Shown here one piece after another: positions 40,818 to 51,165 of a DNA stretch of 64,000 nucleotides; the stretch's first letter is position 1, and each line of letters starts with the position of its first letter. The position numbers were made by a program, and so were the translations under genes. This stretch comes from Rachycentron canadum (lineage: Eukaryota > Chordata > Actinopteri > Carangiformes > Rachycentridae), in contig CM076656.1 of assembly GCA_038496675.1 (NCBI GenBank), positions 22,043,870 through 22,107,869 of the forward strand. The letters are read 5' to 3'. The notes below the pieces were generated by a model. The model ran no database searches. It saw nothing but the letters and a program-made list of their open reading frames with translations, and was not told the DNA's origin.

Positions 40818-43800
40818 TTTTGCAACAATGCTTACATATATAGACAAAAAGTAAAAATAAATATTTTTCAGATTGTTTAAATGAGATCTCCAGGGAGAAA
40901 ACCCCCATTATATTAAAATTGGAATTAATATTTTTGCCATAATCGTTTTTTATATTTTTTTATTCTGCAATTAATTATATTTTTATAAAATTGTAAAACA
41001 TAACGCAAAACCAATAATATTTTATTTTATTTTGTGCATATGCGAAATGTGACAGTGGAAAGCTTTGTCACCTCAATAGGATCCCCTTTATCCTCGAAAG
41101 AGCACGGACCCTTTCCAGTGACATTTTGTTCCAGACAGTAACCTAACAAGAGGTTGGTGGCACAAAAAAGGGCCCAATCAGTAACACTTGTTGCACCTGA
41201 GAACATGGAAATTTTAGACTTCTGTATGAGAGAAAATGGAAAACATTGTCTCGTAAAGAAGTCAGGAATATGTATAGGATCATTCAACTGTGTTCAATCT
41301 GAGTCAGGACAAATGCTTTTATGAGGCAGTCGAGCGTGAAGGAAATTCATTTGTAAATTGCACCCGATCTTTGGAGAAATTGCTCCCTTTTCAAATTCAA
41401 GTCCAGATGTCGAATTGACACAGAACAGAGTCTATATCATAAATACAGCTCTACAGGGAGTAAAGTTATATAATATTTCAGTTAATTGCCAATAGTGCAA
41501 TGATCACAGAATTGCAATTACCTTTGGCTACATGCAGAGGAGGTCATTATGTTCTCAGGAGTGAGACAGTAGAAAATAAAATGAACGTAAATCGGGAAGC
41601 AACCAATACTTAAAAATCAAGTGATTCACTAAATCTATTATACAAATGCATTATTTTGACTCTAATCAGCATGCATATGATATTTCCACTGCTTATAGGA
41701 CACCAAACTTTAATATCAGCTTTGATATTGTCAACTAAATGCTTAAAACCAATTTACTGTACCTACTGTAATTATAAAAAAAAATATCCTACTTTTATTT
41801 TGAAGATCAGACACTGATATCCTCTCTTTAATAAAACAACATTATTAACAATTACATTTTACAGTGATATTTCAAGTATAAATACAATCACAACCACAAT
41901 AGAGCAAAGCTACTGTTGGGAGAGAGCATAAAGACCAGTGTTTTTGGCAGAGCGCAATGTGCACTTATCCGGTTTGGTTAATTTAATGTAGAATGGCTCA
42001 TGCTGATTGAGATTATAATCATCAGCTTTGGTCAATAACCTTATTACGTTGTTAGACAGTCTCCTCCTCCCACAAAATTAGACTCTGCATTAAAGTAGCT
42101 GCCGGACAGAGGTGAATAGTTGGTTATTGAGCCTCCTGAATTCCCATTAAGATGTTGTCAATGTCAATATCAATGTCCCATTGATGTGAAACCTCAAAGA
42201 GAAAACTGTGGTGCATTGATTATTTTTCCACTCATAATTAAGACTGTCATTTACTTTATGTCAGTGGGGATCCTCCCACAACCCCATGATAATTACACAC
42301 CTGACTACAAGTTTAGGTCCAGGCAAATTTCCTATGGCATAGACCTTCCTTCCTTGGACTGTTCCTTAGTCCCTTTTCATCATTTAGACAGTACATTTTT
42401 CTGTGAATGAGATTTTAAACGATAAAATAGCAGCAAACAACTACTTCCTATGTATGATATAGTGCAGTCGTGGTGTCTTGACCAGAGAACTAAGGCTGCG
42501 TCCATACTACTGGGGAGTTTTCCAGTACCTAAAATAGAGACTTTTGGAAAAACTGCTGGCCCCTGTTTTGGTTTAAAAACTTGTTGACAATCTGCTTCCT
42601 GTTTACAATGGCTCGAGCGTGCCCAGTGTAAATAAATAATCATTCAATATGCAATATCAGATGTGTTACTATGGACGGAGGTCATGTCTCGTTTTCAAAT
42701 GCCAAATTCCTCCTTTACGTGTATTGTTGACAATCTAAATTAATTTCTCTCTGTTCTCCGTTCTTTGCTTTAGAAGCAAGTCTACTAGTGCATGCACTTG
42801 CATGTTAGTCCATGCAGGTCCGCTATTTAACCGTTGGCTCCTCACATATCGAGATTCACAGACCTACATGCAAGATGCACAGTGCAACCAGCAGCGTTGG
42901 GTGAAAGCAGCTTTACAGAATTTCCTCCCGTAAGGAAACCACATTTTCGGCCCAGTACAAAGACAGATGAGACCAGAGCACGGGCAGAGTGGCCGTGGGG
43001 ATTCCAGTCAGCCTGTGGCCTGTCAAAACATCTATAAAGTTTCTACCGGGTCTGTCACTGCCATTTGTGAGACCCATCCCAGCGGACAGGGTAACTTTAT
43101 TTCGTTGACCTTCTTGTTGAGAGTCGAGTGACCACTTTCACTGGACTTGCTGTGGGGGGTGGGGGGGGTGGTGGTGAAGGAAGGCCAGAGGTGTTCCTGA
43201 TTAAAAAGGTTTATTTGGTCTCAGATGGTGATTGTCTGGTGCAACATCTAGTGGCCGAGGGAGCAGGAGTTGAATATTCTGAACATGGAGAATTAGTGAT
43301 TGTGTGACTTTGTACTTGAAAACCACTATAATTTACTCTTAATAATTTATTTGGATTTGAATATGTCAAACTTAAGTTAGGTTGCAAAAATAACACTAAG
43401 CCCAATTTTTCCCTTTTATTATTAACAAACTGCAGTTTTTCTCCCAAATAAGTGAAATTAAGAACTTTTTTATTCTGGACTTTGTGTTGGTCAGTTGCAC
43501 AGAGCACTACTTGTCCAAACTTGAGACCAAGACAACTGACCCCATTTCACTCCCTCATAATCACACGCAGGAACTTTGATCTGGCGACCCACCCAATTAC
43601 TTTTGCATTCACGCCAAGTGGTTTCAAGTGTGTTATTAAAACCTGTCAGATATTTCCAGGGACAATTTAGCAGCTAGTAGCTTCACTGGCCTCGAGTGCT
43701 CCTTTGTAACAAATGGTAATGTGTGGCCTTGAAAACCTTGCATCTCTTAAGCTTAACCTGATTGAGGAATCACAGTTTGAATGCTGTTTTTTGTTTTATT

Positions 43801-45519
43801 ATTTTAATCTGTAAAAACAGCATTTATTGGGCCACTACATCATTGGTGACAATGTATATGGAGAAATGGCAACATTTACAGACTTTTGGAAATTTTAAGT
43901 CAAATGGTCAAATCTCTCTCAGCTTCACAGTAGGATTTAAATCAAGAATTTAACACTGTTTCATCTTAAATTTGTTGAGTTCATAAAGGACAAAAATGGT
44001 AAAACAGAGACATAGACTTCATATTTAGAATAAGTTATATAACAGCCAGGCCCTACACATGACATATGAAATATGACAGCCTTGTGGCGCACTCCCCAGC
44101 TGAAAGGGAAAATGCTTTGTTCCTATTGTCTGAATGTGAGAGGAAGTAGACGCTAACCTGACTCCTGACCACCATGCAGCTGCCTGAACCCAGAGCCAAA
44201 TGCCTGTTTTTCTAACTGTGTCTGTACATTTACAGGAAGAATACAGTGTGTGGGTGGTGTGGACACACTTATGGTCTTCATGTCTGGTTTTTTAGCTACA
44301 ATGGTGCTAGTGAAGAACCAAAACTAAACTTGAGTTCAAACTTTAAAGTGTTAATATGCCATGTTAGAGAATCTTGCTTTACATTTACTGTACTATACAG
44401 TAATTACACCCACAATCCGTAATATTCCATGTTTGAAAACAGTGGATGTTTCATTTACAGAAATTAATTTGCTGTTAAACAGACAGCAGTGAAAGAACAA
44501 AATTTCCTTTTCAGATATGTATAAAACACAATATAAGCTGTGCGTGAATTAACTTACTTACTGAGTCCTTCGCTATTCCCTATATGATTGGCATGATGTT
44601 GTTTAAGTGTGCAATAAATTGTGATCTCAGACACTTATGTTCAATTTGTGTAATCACAGACAGGTGTAATGTTGCACATTTGTAAATCTACAAAACATCT
44701 GTGCATCTTTAAAACGTGATCAATTGCACTGTGGGACTGTTAGCGGAAAGTCAATGGAACAGATATTACTATTTCACAGCAGGCATTAAGGCCTTTTTCA
44801 CAGCAGGCATTTCAAACGTCCAAGTAATCTTGTGCGATAGTGAGACATCATTCACAATGCCAGGACCAATACATGTAATTTAGACATTAACTTTTTTTTA
44901 TTTACTTGTGGGAATGGCCTATTGTGGGAAGCAGTGCACTCTGTAGTGAAGAGGGAGTGATTTTTGGACACAGCCATAGTTCCTGAATTTTTGCTGCGTT
45001 CACAATTAAAGTAGCCTAAATAACCTACTTTAATTGTGCTATGTATCTGTAGTTTGTTACCAAGTGACACCAGATGCAAATGAAGTGTGCATAACTCTTA
45101 TTAATTGAGCAGATTCTATTGCTCCAGTGTCATGTGCATACCAAACACAAATTAAAATTATTCAGCATTGATCTCACAAAAGAATTTGTTTTTTGGTTAA
45201 AAACAGTAATACTCCATTGAATGAATGTGTGCTGAACTTGGTGGAAGAATGTGGTGTGGGCCTGGGAGATCCACAGGGAAGAACCTTATTTATTTATTGG
45301 GCTGACCCAGATAATTTACATTTAATATAAATTTTATTCTCTTTAGTATAATGTTTGTTGTTTGACGCTGGCCTTGGCGGGGAGATATATAGTTCATCTC
45401 CTACCTAATTTTCAAACAGTCACTCCAGGTCTCCAGAGGAAAAAAAAAAAAAAAAACTCTCTTGGACTGGTAGCTGAATCTTTTGAAAGACAGTTGAGGA
45501 CTTACCATCCTGAAGCATA
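40818..45519. other. Gene-free stretch before the CpG-richer region
   Basis: Contains a G-rich tract (43153) and a 15-bp direct repeat (44773-44787 and 44797-44811, ttcacagcaggcatt). The stretch 42485-42600 (aaggctgcgtccatactact and following) resembles a worn dispersed repeat. No gene seen. Confidence 0.5.
43153..43179 (+). other. G-rich tract
   Basis: G6-T-G8-TGG-TGG in about 25 bp. It could form a quadruplex through the long G runs. Confidence 0.5.
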
Positions 45520-46720
45520 ATGCCCGTCGCCTAAAACGGTCCACGTCCATTTTTGTCCGATTATGTTTCCTAGCAACAAAACATGAAGCACGCAGTTAGC
45601 AAAAAAGTCAAAACTCGCTAGCCTGGCAGCATTTAAGCTACAAAAAAAAAAAAAAAAAAAAAACTTTTTCAAATTTCTGTTGAGAGCAACAAGTTCACTT
45701 TAAAGCGGTCCAGTGTCACGGCAAAATTCACGTTCAGGTTGTACTGGAGATGTGGCGACAGGAGGACTAACGGTTGTGTTAGCTAGCTAGTTGTTAAGCT
45801 AATGTAGCTGCCAGGCTAGAAGGCTAAGAAGAAGCTAACGCTCGGTAAACAAGCACTATAACGCTACAAAACCTTTACTGTTTGCTCTTTAATGGGTTGT
45901 TAGCTTAACCTGAGACTTTGCTCCCATTACTGTACAGTATTTGGTGCAGTAAAGAGTAAGTGCAGGGTGGACACAGCTCTCCAACCTCCTCCGCTTAAGT
46001 CACTAAAAGGACAAAATGTCCGTCTTTTAGTCAAAAGCTTACCATCAACTCCTGTAGTTAGAAGAGCTGGCTCTATTTCATCAGGGAGAGACGGACTGAA
46101 GCGGTTTTGGACTTGCCGGTATGAAGAAGAAGGTGCGCCATTGAAGAACGAATTAAATATGGTGTCAAAGTTCAACCTGAACGCCAAGTGAAGACATTTG
46201 CGCTCATTTACTACGCCCCCTGGGGTGAATCCACTGAAGAGAAACTATGGTGCCGCGGAAAAATAAAAAGGATATTAGTGCTATATTTTGCCGGTGGCGT
46301 GCCGTCCGGCCACTAAAGGTTGTTAAATCTAAAACTAGATCAATTAGAGGACAAAAGAGGAAGCTAACCTCTCGCAGAACAGCTTTCTGTCCCATAAAGT
46401 TAAGCGCATGTGCCGTTTGCGGTCATCATGTAATTTACCGACCTCTTGTGGTGGCAGCAGGTTAATGTCCTTGCAGTTGTTTTTTTTGTTTGTTTTTTTT
46501 TTTTTAAATGTCAATATCGAGGATACTACCACGTCCCGTTGACAAATACAGGTGCCTGTCAATTGGAGAAGAGAGAATAATTCAGAGGTAAGACCTTGGG
46601 ATCTGTCACTGGTTGTTAGCTTTAGCCAAAGTATGCTTGGTAATCTGCAATCTGACACAAGTAATGACTATGAACGCGTCATACGCATGCGCAGAGGAGT
46701 ATGTAAACGATTTTTTTTTC
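45520..46720. promoter_or_regulatory. CpG-richer, promoter-like region
   Basis: CpG dinucleotides are dense here compared with the rest of the upstream 50 kb, for example the cluster gccggtggcgtgccgtccgg near 46290. An NRF1-like palindrome, GCATGCGCA, lies at 46685-46693. GTTAGC/GCTAGC-type repeats occur at 45775-45840 and again just downstream at about 46890. A near-perfect plus-strand donor, CAGAG|GTAAGA, sits at 46587/46588. Several frames stay open (one from an ATG at 46247 with A at -3 and G at +4, 72 codons, basic), but none is recognisable. This looks like a transcription start region for adgrl4 or for a non-coding or unrelated transcript; the sequence does not decide. Confidence 0.4.
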
Positions 46721-47172
46721 ATTAAGCAATAAATAAACAAATTGCAGGAATTTATCACCTCTGACTAAGATATACGGAAAAATTCAAAAGTTTGAGATAA
46801 AATATTGCTACAAGAGAAGTGAAGCTCCTTCCAGGAATAGCTCAGTACGTAAATTATGGGCGATATAAAGTTAAGAGCGACTACAGAGGGTTAGCTAGTT
46901 AGCTAGACGTTAGCAATGTAGCAGTGCTATGTATGCTTGATGTGACTGCTGCAGCTAAAACTGCTCCAGACTAAAGATCCCACATCTCTGTGCTTCCCAA
47001 CTACAGTCCAGACCATGAGGCAGAAAAGGTTATTAACACCGAGGCTGAAAAATCCAGGATACTACATGTGTCAATAGAAGTAATTTTTTTTTCTGATATC
47101 TTTCCTCTGTACTGCACATGTGATATGTTTAGTGTCAGGTCAGAATAATAATCCTGAAACCTCCTCTGACAG

Positions 47173-47313
47173 GAAGCAGAAAGATGAAGATGTCCAGGCA
47201 GAGAGGAGCAGCAGGAGAGAGACCTTCAGGACAGGAAAGACAGGCAGCACACGATCCTGAAATGGTTCAGGCCCTGAATTTAAGGCACTTTCTGCTGCTA
47301 TTATTATGAAAAG
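47173..47313 (+). other. Exon-like segment; possible upstream exon of adgrl4
   Basis: It is bounded by cctctgacag on the left and AAAAG|GTATGT on the right. Its exit phase would be 1, as the first EGF exon needs. In that frame an ATG at 47262 (G at -3 and +4) gives MVQALNLRHFLLLLL, signal-peptide-like, but then TGA at 47307. An in-frame ATG at 47184 lies further up. The stop means it cannot encode the signal peptide as written; it may be a 5' UTR exon or chance. Confidence 0.2.
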
Positions 47314-48123
47314 GTATGTTTTAGTGTGGTCCTTCTTTCTGTATTAAGTGTTGTACACAGCTGAATTGGTCAGTTGGGGCTGGCTGCTCAGTTCTGCTGA
47401 GTCATAGTCATAGTCATAGTGAAAGTCACTTAATTTTTCCAATATGTATGTTGAGTTTTTATCAGTCTGCAAACTGGTGTAGATTTACCTTATTCAGTCA
47501 TGTTTGAGAAGTTTTCAGGAAGTTCACAAAATGAATTAACCAAGTGTGCTTTGCTAGTGCTGTTGGGAGAACTATATTTTTTTGAATAATATAAAACAAT
47601 ATAATCATTAACATGGACCTCTTCTTTTTTTTTTTTTTTTAATAATTTGTCCTTAGTAACAATTGTGTCTCTAATTTCCTTTCATTGCAAACTCTATAAG
47701 GATGTTCCCTCTGTGTGAAGAGGGTATATGGATCCAGTACACAGCTTTACAAAACACATCTGGTCTTAACAATTCACAGTTTGTCCATCTTTGATGTTCT
47801 TTGAGTTGTGTGCCATTTATACGCTTTCTTATGTAGTCGGCCAGTGTGTTGTCCTGTTACTTAAGATCAGCTTGTTTGAAGTTTTTGGTCTCTAGAAGTG
47901 TAGTTTGAAACATATAAGCTGAGAAAATGGATTTTAAGGTTTCTTCTTTACTGGTCGGCCAAATAGCTTGTAAAAGACTTGTGAAATTGTGGTGATTTGT
48001 TGACTTTATAAGAGGATATTCTTGATCCTCTTATCTTCCCCTGCCCAAATGCTGACATACAAAAATGACAAAATCTCATTTTCAACCAAAATTGAAGTTA
48101 CTGCCTTTTACCCTTGCAATAGG

Positions 48124-48148
48124 TTTAGGGTTAGGGTTAAGGTTAGGG
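48124..48148 (+). repeat. Short telomere-like repeat, four units
   Basis: Consecutive units TTTAGGG, TTAGGG, TTAAGG and TTAGGG. This is the vertebrate telomere motif, imperfect and only 25 bp long, inside ordinary sequence. Confidence 0.85.
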
Positions 48149-48548
48149 TGCCGAACGGGTGTTTTTTTTTTTTTTTTGTTTGTTTTTTTTTTAAGTTTTA
48201 AGATGCTTATTCCCTCTGAATGAAGTGCAGGCTGTTTTGTTAAAGCAGCGCCACCTACTTAAGTGTAATGTAAATGTTGCAGGCTTCTCCACACACACAG
48301 CAGCTGGCATCTCCATACCAGAGCAGAAAGCACACTTTTGCCTTGTGTACTGAAATATTCAAGAGCGGCAAGTTTATGAGATAGTTACTGCCATCTGTGT
48401 CCCAGCGTTCAGTCCTCCCATCATGGCTGAACATAAGGCCAACATCAGAACAGATACGTGTGAGAAGTGTCAAAATAAATTCTCCAGTGTACTCTGTATT
48501 GCAAATCTCAATATCACTTGAATAGCACAAACAACACTCTTCGTTTAC

Positions 48549-48550
<2 letters not shown>

Positions 48551-48587
<37 letters not shown>
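48551..48587 (+). repeat. (AC)n microsatellite
   Basis: About 18 AC units, followed by accacgc. Confidence 0.97.
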
Positions 48588-48590
<3 letters not shown>

Positions 48591-48705
48591 CCACGCAAAG
48601 TAGTAGTGCAAAGTCAAAATTTCCATATCCATGAGAGAGAAAAGGAAAAGAGGAAACATTTACACACGACTGCCTCCACACAGTTGAAGAGATCTTTTAG
48701 GTGTC

Positions 48706-48737
<32 letters not shown>

Positions 48738-51015
48738 TGTCATTGTGGAGCAAGCAAGCTCCTGTGAGAGCTTTACGAATTTTTCCCTAAATGAGAGATT
48801 TCCTGAGACAAAAAAGCGGAGGAGGAAGGGTGCAATCAGTCCAGGTTTGTTCTAGACAACATCACTTCCTTCCTTACCGTTAGGCAAGTGTCAGAGCGAG
48901 ACATTCAGATGTGGTTTTTCACCGAGCACTTTCCCAGGACAGTAATGCAGAGCAGTTCTAATGGTGTCATTCAAAGCAGCTGCCTTTCTCAGGAATAAAC
49001 TGAACGCCTTGCCTAAGCAATTCACACCGCCTCCACACACTGCAATACAGTCAACAAAGAACTTATCTTCCAAGTGAAACTATTCATCAATGAATGTATT
49101 TGTGTGCCAAAAAGTGGAAGGTAGTTTGAAAAGACCTGAGTTACACCTGAATGGCCACTTTTCTTTTTTTTTTTTGACACTTGTCACTATTTCACATTTG
49201 AATTCACCTGTTTCCTAACTGCCACTGCCACCATTACATTTTTACCATAAAACAACAAATCTGAGTATTGATATTCATGGATGTGGTGGAAAAGCAAAGC
49301 AGTAAACATCTGCGCTTGAAATGAGCAATGAGTGGCAGCTGGTTTTAGTAAAGATGAAAAACTTTAAACCAACGTTAGGTGTTGAGCTGCATTTTGTAGC
49401 TTTTGGTGTGTGGGTCAGCAACAATGACAAGAAAAAAAAAAAAACAACACATAAAAACACTGCCCTGCTCATTTTCCTCATGGAGAATGGGGTCATTAGT
49501 CCATGGCAGGTGTCAAAGTGCCAAAAATAAAGATTGTAGTTTCACCAAAGGCACACTTGGTACATAACTGCAACACAAAGGGCTGTACATTTCTGTTAAC
49601 ATGGAGCTATTACTAAAGCCATGCTGATAGAAACACAATATTTTTTTTATAAAGGCACTGTGCTTAGAAATGTGAACAATAGCAAACTGCACCATATTTT
49701 TCACCAACTGTATAAATGGCACATACACTTCAGTGATCACTGCTTTAGAGGAAATATGTGTAAGACCAGACATTTTAAAATAAAATTAGATTCTATTTAT
49801 TCCTAAATCTATATTTGGCTATTGATAAAACAAGATAAGAATATTGATAAATTTATTTAAAGAGAGATTCATAGATACTGTGTAAGAATTTAGTTGTTTA
49901 TGATATTGAAAAGAGGGTTGAGTGACAGTTACTACACTGGACTCTGCACAAAAGGATCTGCTTCACAATATTCTCTATCTAAACTGAAATTCAGTGAGTT
50001 GTATCCACAGTTTGCTTTGGCAGCACAAGCCTGGAAGAATTACAGCTATTTACACCTTTTTGTCTGAAGAACACTGGGATGGTCAACACAAACACACACA
50101 CACACAGGCGCACTGGAATGTGTGTGAATTTGTATACAGCCCTTTGCGGAAGGGAGGGGGTCGTCCTTCAGTGAAGTTAGTCGGTGCTGTTTTGGCCTTT
50201 GTTTACACAACCTACTGTTCGTGTTCTAGCGGGAACAATGGCAGTGAGGCTTCCAAAATGGCGACATGGGTCATGACGATATCAACAACACTACAATAAA
50301 AACCTAATGCTGCTAAGACTCCTTTTATATTAGGTGTAAAGTGGAGCCAAATGAAAAAGAGAGCATTGGGTTCTGGGTTGGAGCAGTTGGTGAAGGGGGG
50401 GGGGGGGTCAGGCTGCATGTTTTTGAAAGCAGATTAAAGACTAGGACAGGAAGGGCCAGGTTAAGGGAAACAGGAAAACTGATGCAAGGAAATGGTCTAC
50501 GTCACAAGCCAGCCCACCACAGTCTGCACTAAAAGTAAAATCCTGACCCAGCGCGGGTATAGAGTCTTTGCTCAAGTCACCAATGAAACTTGTACTTTTG
50601 ACAGGTACGTGAGTTTATCTACGCCTCATCGTGGCAGGCGTCTTACATGGAGACAGTTGTAGATGTAGGTGTATATATAGGGACTCCGTATCACCTATGA
50701 TAAATTCAGGCTTAGAGATGGTGCCACACTTGAGCTTGATGTATTTTTGTATGTCTTAAAATCATTTCAAGATTATAATTGTTATAACTTGTGATTTACA
50801 ACAGAATTTTTGTGTCAGATGATCTCTAGCATAAACCTTCATGTGCTGTGATAACCAGCACTTCTCTTGTTAGTTGCAGGTTGAGGTTAACAGTTTTTAC
50901 TGGAACTTCATGTGAATAAAAGCAGCTATGGCATCAGAAAATGGTCTGGAATATTAATGTCATGGTTTATGTTTAACTTACACACTGTCCGTGTCTTATG
51001 CTTGTGTCTACGCAG

Positions 51016-51165
51016 CATGGCTCTCCAGTCTGATGGACCCATGCAGCCTCTCTGACATTTGTGATTTGTGTCACAAACTTGCGACGTGTAGGAACCTAAA
51101 TGGATCAAACAACGCCTGCTTCTGTAACCATGGATATACCGGAGATGGAAAAACGTTTTGCAATG
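51016..51165 (+). CDS. adgrl4: adgrl4 exon: first EGF-like module
   Basis: The acceptor is ctacgcag and the donor is gtgaat. The exon is 150 nt, phase 1 in and phase 1 out. It encodes WLSSLMDPCSLS..., then a cysteine pattern ending CFCNHGYTGDGKTFC, which matches the first EGF of ELTD1 (human CYCNMGFSGNG...). It lacks the DxxEC calcium signature, as in human. Seven cysteines are present instead of six; the extra one is in SDIC. The first codon is completed by one base of the missing upstream exon (NCA). Confidence 0.9.

Larger units (their letters stand above)
46721..51015. other. Gene-free stretch just upstream of the first recognised adgrl4 exon
   Basis: Probably intron or 5' flank of adgrl4. 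It contains the exon-like segment at 47173-47313, a short telomere-like repeat (48124-48148), an (AC)n tract (48551-48587), a T28 run (48706-48733) and a G13 run (50395-50407). No signal-peptide exon with a usable phase-1 donor was found. Confidence 0.6.

Noticed and set aside
41027..41287. 86-codon minus-strand frame as a gene
   Set aside because: No recognised domain, no convincing splice sites around it and no support on either side.
44273..44330. Hydrophobic ATG frame MVFMSGFLATMVLV as the missing signal exon
   Set aside because: The plausible donors give the wrong phase and the frame soon stops.
45927..46191. Overlapping open stretches on both strands in the CpG-richer region as a protein gene
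   Set aside because: They begin at TTG and GTG codons rather than ATG, overlap each other, and match no known protein. High GC content lengthens chance frames.
47306..47347. ATG reading MKRYVLVWSFFLY as a signal peptide, similar to the human start MKR
   Set aside because: It stops at TAA after 13 codons, and no phase-1 donor lies before the stop.
51016..51028. Acceptor at 51027-51028 for the first EGF exon
   Set aside because: It would give entry phase 2, unlike the phase 1-1 pattern of the other EGF exons, and an odd exon length.
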